Shown here: piece by piece, positions 8,176 through 17,730 of the stretch
How positions within the stretch are numbered: position 1 is the stretch's first letter
Layout of the letters: the number at the start of each line of letters is the position of its first letter
Assembly (NCBI RefSeq): GCF_001613145.1
Contig: NZ_BDBU01000018.1
Span: 309,980-373,979, forward strand
Length of the DNA stretch: 64,000 bases
DNA from: Nocardia jejuensis NBRC 103114
GTDB taxonomy: Bacteria; Actinomycetota; Actinomycetes; Mycobacteriales; Mycobacteriaceae
Direction of reading: 5' to 3'
Translations under genes and position numbers: made by a program
Notes under the pieces: model-generated
Told to the model about the DNA's origin: nothing
The model's database searches: none
The model's input: only the letters and a program-made list of their open reading frames with translations

Positions 8176-9036
8176 TCACCAGGAGGGCGACGGTCGGCCG
8201 TCGGTGTCGATCCGATGTGCGGGCCGCTCGAGTGCGCAGGCGTCGATGAGCGGGTCGAGTGCGCCGAGATCTCCGCCGAGCCGGGCCATGGCGGCGCGCA
8301 CCTCGGCGACATCCTTGGTGAGGAAATCGGCGACCGCCGAGACGAATTCACCGATCGAGCCGCGCGCGGCAGCGCCGGCGAGGGCGCGACCGCCGGCGCT
8401 GCCGTGGGGGAGCGCGCGCAGTACGGTGGCCTCCTCGAGGCCGAGCCGGTCCGCGAGACGTGCGATTTCGGCGACCACGCCGAGTTGCGCCGCGAAGGCG
8501 GCGTTGTTGAGCAGTTTCACGCGCTGGCCCGCACCGAGCGGGCCGACATGCAGGATCGGATCGGCGTAGCAGGCCAGCAGCGGCCGGACCCTGCGCACCA
8601 CGTCCTCGGCGCCGCCCGCGAACACGGTCAGCGTGCCCGCCTCGATATCGTGTGGCCCGCCGCTCACCGGAGCGTCCACGACATCGACGCCGTGATCTGC
8701 CGCGCGTTCGGCCACCGCCGTCATCGTGTGCGGTCCGGCAGTCGTGTGCACGATGAGCGTGGAGCCCGGCGGCATGGCCGAGAGCAGATTACCGTCGAGG
8801 CATACCGCCCGCACCTGTTCGTCGGTGAACACGCACAGGACGACGGCGTCGGCTCCCGATCCGGTCTCGGACGCCCGAGACACCACCGTCGCTCCCGACT
8901 CTGCCAGTGCCGCATGCTTTTCGGGGGTGCGACCGAGCGCCTGAACCGCGTGCCCCGCGGCGATCAGGCGCCGGATCATGGGAACACCCATGCGCCCGGC
9001 CCCGACGAATCCGATTCGCGTCACGGCGTCCTTCAC
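8176..9036 (-). CDS. NAD(P)-dependent oxidoreductase, 3-hydroxyisobutyrate dehydrogenase family
   Basis: A 286-residue beta-hydroxyacid dehydrogenase. The N-terminal Rossmann fold shows GFVGAGRMGVPM (GxGxxG) near residue 9, a DAPVSGG substrate loop in the middle, and the catalytic lysine in GQRVKLLNN. The start is GTG and overlaps the stop of the paralogue upstream (GTGA). Family members oxidise 3-hydroxyisobutyrate, tartronate semialdehyde or related small hydroxyacids. Two such genes in tandem suggest either a heteromer or two steps on branched C4-C5 fragments released by the pathway. Last gene of the minus-strand operon starting at 11953. Confidence 0.87.
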   Translation of the reverse strand: MKDAVTRIGFVGAGRMGVPMIRRLIAAGHAVQALGRTPEKHAALAESGATVVSRASETGSGADAVVLCVFTDEQVRAVCLDGNLLSAMPPGSTLIVHTTAGPHTMTAVAERAADHGVDVVDAPVSGGPHDIEAGTLTVFAGGAEDVVRRVRPLLACYADPILHVGPLGAGQRVKLLNNAAFAAQLGVVAEIARLADRLGLEEATVLRALPHGSAGGRALAGAAARGSIGEFVSAVADFLTKDVAEVRAAMARLGGDLGALDPLIDACALERPAHRIDTDGRPSPSW

Positions 9037-9854
9037 TTGCCGAGCAGCCGATCCATGACGGCCAGGGTGTCGTGTGCGGCATCGAATACGATGCCGTCCT
9101 TCGTCCCGGCTCGTGCGGCGAGATCGGCGGCCAGGCCGACGTCCTTGCGCAGCAATCCGGACGCATGCGCGGCGATGCTACCCAGTCCGCTGCCCGCGAT
9201 CACCCGGCCCAGCGCGAAGCTGTTCGCCGTGCCGTGAGAGATCAACTCTCCCAACCGCTTCGGATCGAGACCGAGGCTCTCCCCGAGTTCCAGGGTGCTC
9301 ACCGCCGTGGCGAGATTGGCGGTGAAGAGCAGATTATTGATGATCTTGGTGACCTGTCCCGCCCCGACCTCGCCGAGACGGACCACCAGCCGCGCATAAC
9401 TGTCGAACACCGGGCGGCACCGCTCGACGACCGCGTCCTCGCCGCCAACCATGACCAGCAGCGTGCCCTCGGCGGCGGCCGGACCGCCGCCGCTGACCGG
9501 GGCGTCGATCAGCGAAACACCGTGGGAGCGGGCAGTTTCGGCGAGTTCCGCGCAGGTGTCCGGATGGATGGTGCTGTGCACGGCGATCACCCCGCCGGGC
9601 GCCAGTCCGGCGAGAATGCCGTCGGGCCGGGTGACGATGTCGCGGACATCGTCGTCGGAGACCACGCACAGGCACACCAGATCGCTGGCGGCCGCGAGCT
9701 CGGCGGGCGAGCTCGCGAACCCGGCCCCGCTGTCGCGGAACGGCTCCAGCGCCTCCGGCCGGCGTGCCCACAGGGTGGTGGGATGTCCCGCCTCGGCGAT
9801 CCGGCGCGCCATCGGCCCGCCCTGGATGCCGAGCCCGATGAATCCGACCCGCAT
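9033..9854 (-). CDS. NAD(P)-dependent oxidoreductase, 3-hydroxyisobutyrate dehydrogenase family (second copy)
   Basis: A 273-residue paralogue of the gene at 8176, with GFIGLGIQGGPM at the N-terminus, the DAPVSGGGP loop and GAGQVTKIINN carrying the catalytic lysine. The start at 9854 was chosen because GGAGGAAC precedes it and because it overlaps the DoxX stop by one base (TGATG); the frame is open further upstream but would run through DoxX. Likely reaction: oxidation of a beta-hydroxyacid or reduction of a semialdehyde with NAD(P). Its coupling to the second copy implies they work together. Confidence 0.88.
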   Translation of the reverse strand: MRVGFIGLGIQGGPMARRIAEAGHPTTLWARRPEALEPFRDSGAGFASSPAELAAASDLVCLCVVSDDDVRDIVTRPDGILAGLAPGGVIAVHSTIHPDTCAELAETARSHGVSLIDAPVSGGGPAAAEGTLLVMVGGEDAVVERCRPVFDSYARLVVRLGEVGAGQVTKIINNLLFTANLATAVSTLELGESLGLDPKRLGELISHGTANSFALGRVIAGSGLGSIAAHASGLLRKDVGLAADLAARAGTKDGIVFDAAHDTLAVMDRLLGK

Positions 9855-10411
9855 CAGTGTTCCTCCGTGATCGACTCGATGTGTGGTGCAACGGATTCGG
9901 TGGGGTGCTCGCCCTCGGGCGCGTCCGTCTCGGGCCGCCAGCACACGGCCAGCAGCCCCGCCGTCGCCGCGACGCCGATTCCCAGCGCGAGGGCTCCGCC
10001 GCTCCATCCGGTGACCTCGATATCGGCGAGCCGGTCCACGGAGAACCGACCAGGACCCAGCACCGCGATGGCCAGCGCCGCGGTCCCGAGCACCAGCACG
10101 TACTCGTATCCCTCACGGAAGACGAAGAATCCGTTGGCCCGGTGCGCGAGCAGTCCCGCGACCAGCATCACCGAGATCACGGCCGCGCACGCCAGGGGAG
10201 TCAGCAGCCCGAGCGCCAGCAGTGCGCCCGCGCCGATCTCGGTTATCACGCTGAACCACGCCTGGGCGATCGGGTAGCGCAGCCCGAGTCCGCCGAACCA
10301 CCTCGCGGTGCCGACGATCCGGCCACCTCCGAGCCAGTGATTGACCCCGTGAGCGGCCATCGTGCCGCCCACCACCAGTCGAACCAGCAGCAGCGCGAGA
10401 TCCGCCGCCAT
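9854..10411 (-). CDS. DoxX family membrane protein
   Basis: A 185-residue integral membrane protein with a DoxX-like pattern: helix 1 LALLLVRLVVGG...HGVNHW at the N-terminus, a conserved WFGGLG turn, then about four further hydrophobic helices (TEIGAGALLALGLL, AAVISVMLVAGLL, YVLVLGTAALAIAVLGPG, and a last helix at GALALGIGVAATAGLLAV). It ends in a short acidic tail. DoxX proteins accompany oxidoreductases and quinone-linked electron transfer, but their biochemical role is not settled. ATG at 10411; it lies between an SDR and two hydroxyacid dehydrogenases in one operon. Confidence 0.85.
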   Translation of the reverse strand: MAADLALLLVRLVVGGTMAAHGVNHWLGGGRIVGTARWFGGLGLRYPIAQAWFSVITEIGAGALLALGLLTPLACAAVISVMLVAGLLAHRANGFFVFREGYEYVLVLGTAALAIAVLGPGRFSVDRLADIEVTGWSGGALALGIGVAATAGLLAVCWRPETDAPEGEHPTESVAPHIESITEEH

Positions 10412-10430
10412 GGGCTCACCTCCACTCACG

Positions 10431-11146
<716 letters not shown>

Positions 11147-11150
<4 letters not shown>

Positions 11151-11953
11151 GCCCAGGCCTCCTCGCCCGCGATGGTGGTGCGGTGCATCGTGCGCTGCGA
11201 AGCCGGATCGTAGGGCAGCGCGCGATGCAGCATGCCGGTGTTGTCCCAGACCACCACGTCGTCGACGGCCCATTCGTGGGTGTAGCGGAACCGCTCCTGC
11301 GAGGTCCATTCCAGCAATTCGTCCAGCACGGAACGGCTCTCGGCCGCATCCATGCCGACGATGTGATCGGCGGTCGCGCCGATCACGAGCGAGCGGCGGC
11401 CGTCACGGCGCTGCCAGACCAGGGAGGTCTCGTGGCTGCGCAGTTGCCGCCACGCCGCCAGCTCCTTCTCCGACGGGTCCGGATGCGTGAGCCGTTGCGC
11501 CGCTTCGAAACTGTGCACCACCCGCAGCTGCTCGTAGCGCTTCTGTTCCTGTTCGGGCAGTGCCTCGAACGCGGCATAGGTGCTGGCGAACTCGGTACCG
11601 CCCCCGACCATGGCCACGTGCCGGGCGGTGAGCATGGTCGCCTTGGCGGGGACCTCGTTGGTGGTGTCGTCGATGTGCCAGTGGAACGTGCTCTTGAGGT
11701 ATTCGGCCGAGGGCTGCACGGCCGGGTCGAGCGAGATCTTGAAGATCTCCCGGCCCGCCGGCGCCAGGACCGCGCCGAGTCGCCGGCTGAAGGCCAGTTG
11801 CGACTCGTCGTCGAGGTGCAGGCCCCGGATCAACAGGACGCCTCGCCAGGTCAGGGCCTCCAGGCAGCGGCTGATCACGGCTTCGTCGAGCAGGTCCTCG
11901 ACGCCGGTGACCTCCACGCCCAGAGCTGGGCTGAGCGCTCTCGTCTGAATCAC
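11147..11953 (-). CDS. TauD/TfdA family Fe(II)/2-oxoglutarate dioxygenase (module copy 1)
   Basis: A 268-residue non-heme iron oxygenase. The HxD half of the facial triad is H93/D95 (HWHIDD) and the distal histidine is about H243 in NTGMLHRA. An arginine in QRTMHR (254 or 258) should bind 2-oxoglutarate. Such enzymes hydroxylate an unactivated carbon or cleave C-O/C-S bonds, turning 2-oxoglutarate into succinate and CO2. Length and motifs agree with TfdA/TauD. First gene of the minus operon; a GAGA-N7-TCTC operator-like palindrome lies 23 nt upstream at 11976. The paralogue at 46379 sits in the same arrangement. Confidence 0.9.
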
Positions 11954-11975
11954 AAGAATCTCCCTTCCATCATAG

Positions 11976-11990
11976 GAGAACGGTACTCTC
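11976..11990. promoter_or_regulatory. putative TetR-type operator in the dioxygenase/ALDH divergent promoter (left)
   Basis: GAGAACGGTACTCTC matches the palindrome GAGAAT-N3-ATTCTC seen at several other promoters here at 10 of 12 positions. It lies 23 bp before the dioxygenase start on the minus strand. A second copy 22 bp away is only weakly present (AAGAATC at 11954). Confidence 0.5.
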
Positions 11991-12119
11991 GCAAATTGCT
12001 CGACGGCAAGTCCCGTCTGGTCCGCTGCGTACCGGCCGGTTGCGAGGGTGGGCGGTGATCGCTCTCGACTGTGATGGGGGTTACGGAAAGTGGGTTCGCT
12101 GGCTAGAGTTCCCGAAAGT

Positions 12120-12156
12120 GATTGTCTGATTCTCCAGCTATGAGAATCTAGTTTTC
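12120..12156. promoter_or_regulatory. putative tandem TetR-type operator upstream of the aldehyde dehydrogenase operon
   Basis: Two 15-bp copies, at 12120-12134 and 12142-12156, have centres 22 bp apart. Between them they form the perfect inverted repeat GATTCTC-N7-GAGAATC (12128-12148). Each copy fits the GAGAAT-N3-ATTCTC consensus at 9-10 of 12 positions. They sit 18-55 bp before the ATG of the aldehyde dehydrogenase, a position suited to repression. Confidence 0.6.
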
Positions 12157-12174
12157 AGAGATCCAGGAGGCGGG

Positions 12175-13674
12175 ATGCACACGCAGGACCAGGCGCCGTC
12201 GGGCACCGGACAGACGGACGACCAGGCGCGGGGTCTGGGGCGGAGACTGCTCATCGACGGGCAGCTCGTGGAAGCGGAGCGCACCTTCGCCTCCCTCAAC
12301 CCCGCCACCGGTGCGGTCCTCGGCCACGCTCCCGACGCCACCGTGACCGACGCGCGGACCGCCATCGCCGCGGCCCGCCGGGCCTTCGACACCACCGACT
12401 GGGCCACGAACACCGAACTGCGCGTGCGCTGCCTGGAACAGCTGCACCGAGCGCTGCTCGATCATCGGGAAGAGTTGCGCGAGTTGACGATCGCGGAGGT
12501 CGGCGCGACCCGCACACTCACGCTCGGCAATCAGCTCGACATTCCGATCGGCCTGGTGAGCTACTACGCCGATCTGCTGAAGAACCATGCGCTGACCGAG
12601 GAACTCCCCGAGATCGAGGCCCGCGGACAGCGGCACCGGCGCTGGGTCGAGAAGGAGGCGGCCGGCGTCGTCTCGGCGATCGTGGCCTACAACTACCCGA
12701 ATCAGCTGGCGCTGGCGAAGCTCGCCCCCGCGCTGGCCGCGGGCTGCACCGTCGTACTCAAGGGTGCGCCCGACACCCCGCTGATCACCCAGGCGCTGGG
12801 CGAGCTGATCGCCCGCTACACCGAGATTCCCGCGGGCGTGGTGAATGTCCTGTCCTCCTCGGAGGTTTCGGTCGGCGAGGTGATGACCACCCATCCGGAC
12901 GTGGACATGGTGACCTTCACCGGTTCCACCGTGGTGGGCCGCCGCATCATGGCCGCGGCCGGCGACAGCCTCAAGAAGGTATTCCTCGAACTGGGCGGCA
13001 AGTCCGCCATGATCGTGCTCGACGACGCCGACTTCGACACCACCGCGATGTTCGCGGCCTTCAGCGTCGCCACCCACGCCGGGCAGGGCTGCGCGCTCAC
13101 CACCCGCCTGCTGGTGCCGCGCGAGCGCCACGACGAGATGGTCGCGAAGGTCGCGGCGATGTTCGGCAACGTCCGCTACGGCGATCCCAGCGATTCGAAA
13201 ACCTATATGGGACCGCTCATCAGCGCGCGTCAGCGCGACAAGGTCGACGGCATGGTGCAGCGCGCCGTCACCACGGGCGCGACCCTGGTGACCGGCGGAA
13301 CCAAGGTCGACCCGGGCTTCTTCTACACCCCGACCCTGCTGGCCGGTGTGGATCCGGACAGCGAGATCGCGCAGGAGGAGGTCTTCGGACCGGTGCTCGT
13401 GGTGATCCCGTTCGAGGACGACGAGGAGGCGGTGCGCATCGCCAACAACTCCATCTACGGACTCTCCGGTGGTGTGTTCAGCGCCAGTGACGAGCGCGCG
13501 CTCGCCGTCGCCCGCCGGATCCGCACCGGCACGATGAGCATCAACGGCGGCAACTACTTCGCCGCCGACGCGCCCTTCGGCGGATACAAGCAGTCGGGCA
13601 TCGGTCGCGAGTCCGGCGTGGCGGGGCTCGAAGAGTTCTTGGAGCGCAAGACTTTCGCGGCGGTGATCCGATGA
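12175..13674 (+). CDS. aldehyde dehydrogenase family protein
   Basis: A 499-residue NAD(P)-dependent aldehyde dehydrogenase. The oxyanion Asn is N173 (AYNYPNQ), the general-base Glu E272 in LELGGKS and the nucleophilic Cys C306 in GQGCALTTR; EEVFGPVLVV and APFGGYKQSGIGRE are in the C-terminal part. A strong AGGAGG at 12165-12170 precedes the ATG. It oxidises an aldehyde to the acid, which the overlapping CoA-transferase gene (ATGA) could then activate. The operator pair just upstream places it in the TetR-type regulon. A second family member is at 47230. Confidence 0.93.
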   Translation: MHTQDQAPSGTGQTDDQARGLGRRLLIDGQLVEAERTFASLNPATGAVLGHAPDATVTDARTAIAAARRAFDTTDWATNTELRVRCLEQLHRALLDHREELRELTIAEVGATRTLTLGNQLDIPIGLVSYYADLLKNHALTEELPEIEARGQRHRRWVEKEAAGVVSAIVAYNYPNQLALAKLAPALAAGCTVVLKGAPDTPLITQALGELIARYTEIPAGVVNVLSSSEVSVGEVMTTHPDVDMVTFTGSTVVGRRIMAAAGDSLKKVFLELGGKSAMIVLDDADFDTTAMFAAFSVATHAGQGCALTTRLLVPRERHDEMVAKVAAMFGNVRYGDPSDSKTYMGPLISARQRDKVDGMVQRAVTTGATLVTGGTKVDPGFFYTPTLLAGVDPDSEIAQEEVFGPVLVVIPFEDDEEAVRIANNSIYGLSGGVFSASDERALAVARRIRTGTMSINGGNYFAADAPFGGYKQSGIGRESGVAGLEEFLERKTFAAVIR

Positions 13675-14876
13675 AGCCGCTGGAGGGTTTCCGGATACTC
13701 GAGGTCGCGATGTACGGATTCGTTCCCTCGGCGGGCGCGGTGCTCGCCGAATGGGGCGCGGAGGTGATCAAGATCGAGCACGCGGTGACCGGCGATCCGC
13801 AGCGCGGATTGCGGCGCACCGGAGCGTTCGAGGTGCGGGGCGATCCGAATCCCAACTGGGAGCACGCCAATCGAGGCAAACGCAGCGTCGGGCTCGACAT
13901 GTCCGCACCCGAAGGGCGCGAAGTCCTCTATGAGCTGGTCCGTCGGTCGGATGTCTTCCTGACCAGCTTCCTGCCCGAGCATCGGCGCAAGTTCGGCATC
14001 GACGTGGACGATATCCGTGCGGTGAACCCGAACATCGTCTACGCGCGCGGCAGTGCGCTCGGCCCGCGCGGTGCGGAATCGGGCCGCGGCGGGTACGACA
14101 TGACCGCGTTCTGGGCGCGTGGCGGCATCGCCGCCAGCCTCACGCCCGCCGGGGTGGAGGGCATGGTGCCGCCGCCCGGTCCGGCCTTCGGCGACACCAT
14201 TTCCGGGACGAATCTCGCCGGGGGCATCACCGCGGCGCTGCTGAAGCGCGAGCGCACCGGCGAACCGTCGATCGTCGATGTGTCCCTGCTGGGCAGTGGC
14301 GTGTGGTCGATGGGCCACGGGGTCGCGCTCTCGGTGCATCTGGACAAGCCGATGGTGCCGCCCCCGCTGGGTGCGCACGGATCGCCGACCAATCCGCTGT
14401 CGGGGCTGTATGCCACCGCGGACCGGCGCTACCTCTCGTTCGTCATGATGCAGCCCGGCAAGTTCTGGGCCGACGTGTGCAAACACATCGACCGCCCGGA
14501 GTTGGCGCAGGATCCGCGCTTCGCGACCGGTGAGCAGTTGGCCGCCAATACCGCCGCGGCCGTGCAGATCCTGCACGAGGTGATCGCCACGCGCACCCTC
14601 GCCGAATGGTCCGAGCGCTTCGCCACCCTGGCCGGACCGTGGGCGCCGGTGCAGGATTCGCGGCAGGTGGCCGACGACGCGCAGGTGCGGGCGAACGAAT
14701 ACCTGGTGCGGGCAGGCGAATTGGAGCTGGTCGCCAACCCCGTGCAGTTCGACGTCACCGCCCCGGTCATCGGCCCGGCCCCGGAGTTCGCGGCCCAGAC
14801 CGAGGAAGTGCTGATCGAGCTCGGTCTGGATTGGGACCGCATCATCGCGTTGAAGACCGCCGGCGCGGTCACCTAG
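13671..14876 (+). CDS. CaiB/BaiF family (class III) CoA-transferase
   Basis: A 401-residue class III CoA-transferase. [11 protein letters not shown] near residues 27-37 is the CoA-binding Rossmann part and D143 in GGYDMTAFW is the probable catalytic aspartate. Its start overlaps the aldehyde dehydrogenase stop, so acid formation and CoA activation are translationally linked. Downstream are a thiolase-fold fusion protein and a thiolase, which suggests that the CoA ester formed here feeds directly into carbon-carbon cleavage. The donor CoA ester is unknown. Confidence 0.91.
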   Translation: MKPLEGFRILEVAMYGFVPSAGAVLAEWGAEVIKIEHAVTGDPQRGLRRTGAFEVRGDPNPNWEHANRGKRSVGLDMSAPEGREVLYELVRRSDVFLTSFLPEHRRKFGIDVDDIRAVNPNIVYARGSALGPRGAESGRGGYDMTAFWARGGIAASLTPAGVEGMVPPPGPAFGDTISGTNLAGGITAALLKRERTGEPSIVDVSLLGSGVWSMGHGVALSVHLDKPMVPPPLGAHGSPTNPLSGLYATADRRYLSFVMMQPGKFWADVCKHIDRPELAQDPRFATGEQLAANTAAAVQILHEVIATRTLAEWSERFATLAGPWAPVQDSRQVADDAQVRANEYLVRAGELELVANPVQFDVTAPVIGPAPEFAAQTEEVLIELGLDWDRIIALKTAGAVT

Positions 14877-14910
14877 CCGTGCCGGCGCAGTAGGAGAGTG
14901 GAGTAGCCCG

Positions 14911-16092
14911 ATGCCGTACATCGCCGCGATGGGAACATATCTGCCGTGCTGGGGGACCGCCGGGCACCGGGTGCCCGGCGACGACGAGGACGCGGTGACG
15001 CTGGCCGTGGAGGCCGGGCGGGCCGTCCTCGACGCCGGGGCGGGCGCGGCGCACGTGGTGGTGCTGGTGAGCCGGGACCTGCCACTGCTGGAGGGCGGCA
15101 ACGCCGCAGCGCTGCTCGCGGGGCTCGGGCTCGATCCCGAATTGGAGGTCGTGGAGCGCCTCGGCGGCGCGCCCGCCGCGCTGGACGCGGTGAGCTCGGC
15201 GCGGCCGCGCACACTCGTCATCGGCGTGGATCTGGAACCGGCCGGTGCGGTGGCGGTGCTGACCGCCGATCGCGGCCTGGAAGTGCGTACGGCAGCGCGT
15301 ATCTCGCGCAGTCTGCCGGTGCGCACCCGCAGCGCCGCCGGTGATGTGCACGACTACGGCGATCCGCGGCTGCTGCACGCGCGGGGGCTGCTGGCCTCGT
15401 TCGAGGCGGCCTGGCTGGACGTGCCCGTCGCGGTGGCGGGCGTCGAGCACGAGCGCGCGGTCGCGCTCTGCGCCGGAGATCCGGTGCCGCTGCCCACTTT
15501 CGGCGCGAGCGCGGGTCTTTTCGCACTCGCGGCCTTGGCGGAGGCGGGCACGACCGGGCCGCTGGTCGGCGTGGAGCAGGGGAGTCTGTCCGGCGTCGCG
15601 GTAGCGGGCGGCACCGCGGTCGTGCACCGCCGTGAACCGGCCGCCCGGCCCAAACCCGAGAGCGTGCAGCGCCCCGGGGCCGAGCTGCTCATCTCCCTGG
15701 CGGCCTACGAGCGGGCCTTCGAGGCCAAGGTGCGCTGGGTCGCCGGAAAGCACCAGGACAGTGCGGAATTGGATTTCCCGCCGCGCTATCGCGTGGGGGA
15801 GGACGGCGCCCTGAGCACCCATTACACCCTCGAACCGCTGCCCCGCACCGGCACCGTCTACACCGAGGTGACCGTCCACGTCCCGGTCCCCGGCCTCAAG
15901 ACCCCCTACTCCCTGGTCATCGTCGAACTCGACGAGGTCGGGGTGCGCGCCCTGGCCAAGGTGACGGGCACCGAGCCGGGCACCGTCGATATCGGCGACC
16001 GCGGCCGCATGGTGCTGCGCCGGGTGGCGGTGCGCTCGGGTGTTCCGGACTACGGCTACGCCTTCGAACCGGATCAGCGGGTTCCGGCATGA
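14911..16092 (+). CDS. HMG-CoA-synthase-like domain fused to an OB-fold (DUF35-like) domain, catalytic residues missing
   Basis: A 393-residue protein. Residues 1 to about 250 resemble the thiolase/ketoacyl-synthase III fold as in HMG-CoA synthase (MGTYLPCWG start, DVHDYGDPRLLHARG, FGASAGLFALAAL). Residues about 255-393 look like the OB-fold of DUF35 proteins (YVEVTVHVP-like strand, LVIVELDEVGVRALAKVTG). Two things are odd: the segment where the nucleophilic Cys is expected (VERLGGAPAALDAV) has none, and the Cys pairs of the DUF35 zinc ribbon are absent. It is therefore probably a structural or channelling partner of the thiolase that follows, recalling archaeal thiolase/HMG-CoA synthase/DUF35 assemblies. 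AGGAGAG precedes the ATG. Confidence 0.72.
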   Translation: MPYIAAMGTYLPCWGTAGHRVPGDDEDAVTLAVEAGRAVLDAGAGAAHVVVLVSRDLPLLEGGNAAALLAGLGLDPELEVVERLGGAPAALDAVSSARPRTLVIGVDLEPAGAVAVLTADRGLEVRTAARISRSLPVRTRSAAGDVHDYGDPRLLHARGLLASFEAAWLDVPVAVAGVEHERAVALCAGDPVPLPTFGASAGLFALAALAEAGTTGPLVGVEQGSLSGVAVAGGTAVVHRREPAARPKPESVQRPGAELLISLAAYERAFEAKVRWVAGKHQDSAELDFPPRYRVGEDGALSTHYTLEPLPRTGTVYTEVTVHVPVPGLKTPYSLVIVELDEVGVRALAKVTGTEPGTVDIGDRGRMVLRRVAVRSGVPDYGYAFEPDQRVPA

Positions 16093-16174
16093 CGAGCGCG
16101 GGGTGGAACCGCGGGAACACGAGTGGTCGGTGCGCTGGGCGGCGGCAGCGCACCTGTGGCGGAAAGGACACGGT

Positions 16175-17335
16175 ATGAAGAAGGTCGCGATCGTGGGCGC
16201 GGGTATGACCGCGTTCGCGGAGCATTTCGCACTGGGAATCAAGGATCTGTTGCCGATGGCGTTCGCCGAGTGCGCAGCCACGGTCGACAAGGGTTTGGCC
16301 AAGGCCGACATCCAGGCCGCCTGGTTCGGCGAATGCGGTACCGCGGACGGCTTCCCATCCGGGATTCTGGCCGACACGCTGGGACTGCCGCACATTCCGG
16401 TCACGCGCATCGAGAACGCCTGTGCGACCGGGCATGACGCACTGCGGAACGCGCTGTTCGGAATCGCCTCCGGCGCATGTGATGTGGCGCTGGTGCTGGG
16501 TGCGGACAAGCTGCGCGAGTCGGCCTCGAAGGACATGCTCTGGGGCTGGGAGGCGATGTCGCGCGACAACGCCTGGGACTACCCGCTGGGGCTGGTGTCG
16601 CCCGCCGAATTCGCGCTGCACGTCACCCGGTACCTGCACGAGTCGCCCGCGACCCGGGAGCACCTCGCCATGGTGGCGGTGAAGAACCACCGCTTCGGGG
16701 CTCGTAATCGCAAGGCGCGCTTGCAGTTCGAGATCACCATGGAGCAGGCGCTCGCCGCGCCGACGGTGGTGACCCCGTTCGGGCTGTACGACTGCGCGCC
16801 CCAGAGCGACGGCGCCGCCGCGCTGGTACTGGCCTCGCAGGACGTGGTGGATCGCTATACGGATCGGCCGGTGTGGGTGCGCGGCGTGGGCTTGGGGCTG
16901 GATTCGGTGATGCACCAGCACAAGCGGGACATGACGACGTTCCCGGCCAGTGTGCGGGCCGCCCGGCACGCCTTCGGCATGGCCGGTCTGACTCCCTCGG
17001 ACGTGGATGTGGCGGAGGTGCACGACTTCTTCACCGGGGTCGAGCTGATGAGCTATGAGGACCTCGGTTTCGCCGAACGGTTCGAGGCGTACAAGCTCGT
17101 CGAGTCCGGCGCGACCGGGCCCGGCGGCTCACTCCCCGTGAACACGAGCGGCGGTCTCAAATCCAAGGGACATCCGCCGGGGGCCACCGGCGTCGCACAG
17201 TGCGTCGAGCTCTTCGAGCAGCTGCGCGGCACCGCCCGCAACCAGGTGGACGGAGCGCGAATCGGTCTGGCTCACAACGTCGGCGGGCCGACCGCCGTGG
17301 CCGCTGTGACCCTGCTCGAGGGACCGGGGCGGTAG
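16175..17335 (+). CDS. thiolase family protein, SCP2/lipid-transfer type
   Basis: A 386-residue SCP2-type (Ltp-like) thiolase. The nucleophilic Cys83 is in ENACATGHDA, HDFFTG occurs near residue 278, and His333 is in KGHPPGATGV. The full set makes it a likely active 3-ketoacyl-CoA thiolase for branched or bulky substrates, in contrast to the Cys-less fusion protein upstream. The ATG at 16175 has GGAAAGGA before it. The 82-nt gap to the previous gene shows no other signal. Together with the fusion protein it probably forms one complex, with the OB-fold presenting the acyl-CoA. Confidence 0.9.
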   Translation: MKKVAIVGAGMTAFAEHFALGIKDLLPMAFAECAATVDKGLAKADIQAAWFGECGTADGFPSGILADTLGLPHIPVTRIENACATGHDALRNALFGIASGACDVALVLGADKLRESASKDMLWGWEAMSRDNAWDYPLGLVSPAEFALHVTRYLHESPATREHLAMVAVKNHRFGARNRKARLQFEITMEQALAAPTVVTPFGLYDCAPQSDGAAALVLASQDVVDRYTDRPVWVRGVGLGLDSVMHQHKRDMTTFPASVRAARHAFGMAGLTPSDVDVAEVHDFFTGVELMSYEDLGFAERFEAYKLVESGATGPGGSLPVNTSGGLKSKGHPPGATGVAQCVELFEQLRGTARNQVDGARIGLAHNVGGPTAVAAVTLLEGPGR

Positions 17336-17337
17336 CC

Positions 17338-17715
17338 GTGGGTGAGGTGGTCGCTCTGGTCCGCGGCGGCACGGGCCGGCGGCGTGCGGTACTTCAGCAG
17401 GCCGGACGGCACGCCGGTCCCGACGGGTCGGTGCACGTGGTCTGCGACGGCTCGCTGACGGTGAAACTGTCCGGCGCGTTCGCGCTCAGCGGCCTCGTGA
17501 TCGATGCCGAACACTTGGAGTGCGCGAACTTCGTGCAGACCGCGGACACGCTCGCGCCGTACGGGTGCGGATGGACCTGGTCACATGTGGTGCTGGGAGC
17601 GCGGGCCGAAGCGTTCGCGCTGGCGGCGCGGCTCTCCGCGCCGCTGGTGCTGCCCGGTCGATACGGCCTCCGACCCTGGATGCCGAAAGCCTTGTCCGCG
17701 AGGCTCGTCGGCTGA
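17338..17715 (+). CDS. hypothetical protein, 125 residues
   Basis: A GTG-started frame two bases after the thiolase stop, reading 125 codons to a TGA at 17713-17715. The sequence has a few recognisable-looking patches (VHVVCDGSLTVKLSG, NFVQTADTLAPYGCGW, LPGRYGLRPWMPK) but no family I can name. Coding is inferred from the tight spacing and the absence of another use for the segment. Competing frames exist on the opposite strand, hence the modest confidence. It would be the last gene of the 12175 operon and converges on mftR. Confidence 0.45.
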   Translation: MGEVVALVRGGTGRRRAVLQQAGRHAGPDGSVHVVCDGSLTVKLSGAFALSGLVIDAEHLECANFVQTADTLAPYGCGWTWSHVVLGARAEAFALAARLSAPLVLPGRYGLRPWMPKALSARLVG

Positions 17716-17730
17716 GTCCGTGCGCGAGGC

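Noticed and set aside
13554..15326. Long minus-strand frame opposite the CoA-transferase and fusion genes
   Set aside because: The product is arginine/serine-rich low-complexity sequence typical of shadow frames, while the plus strand encodes recognisable enzymes.
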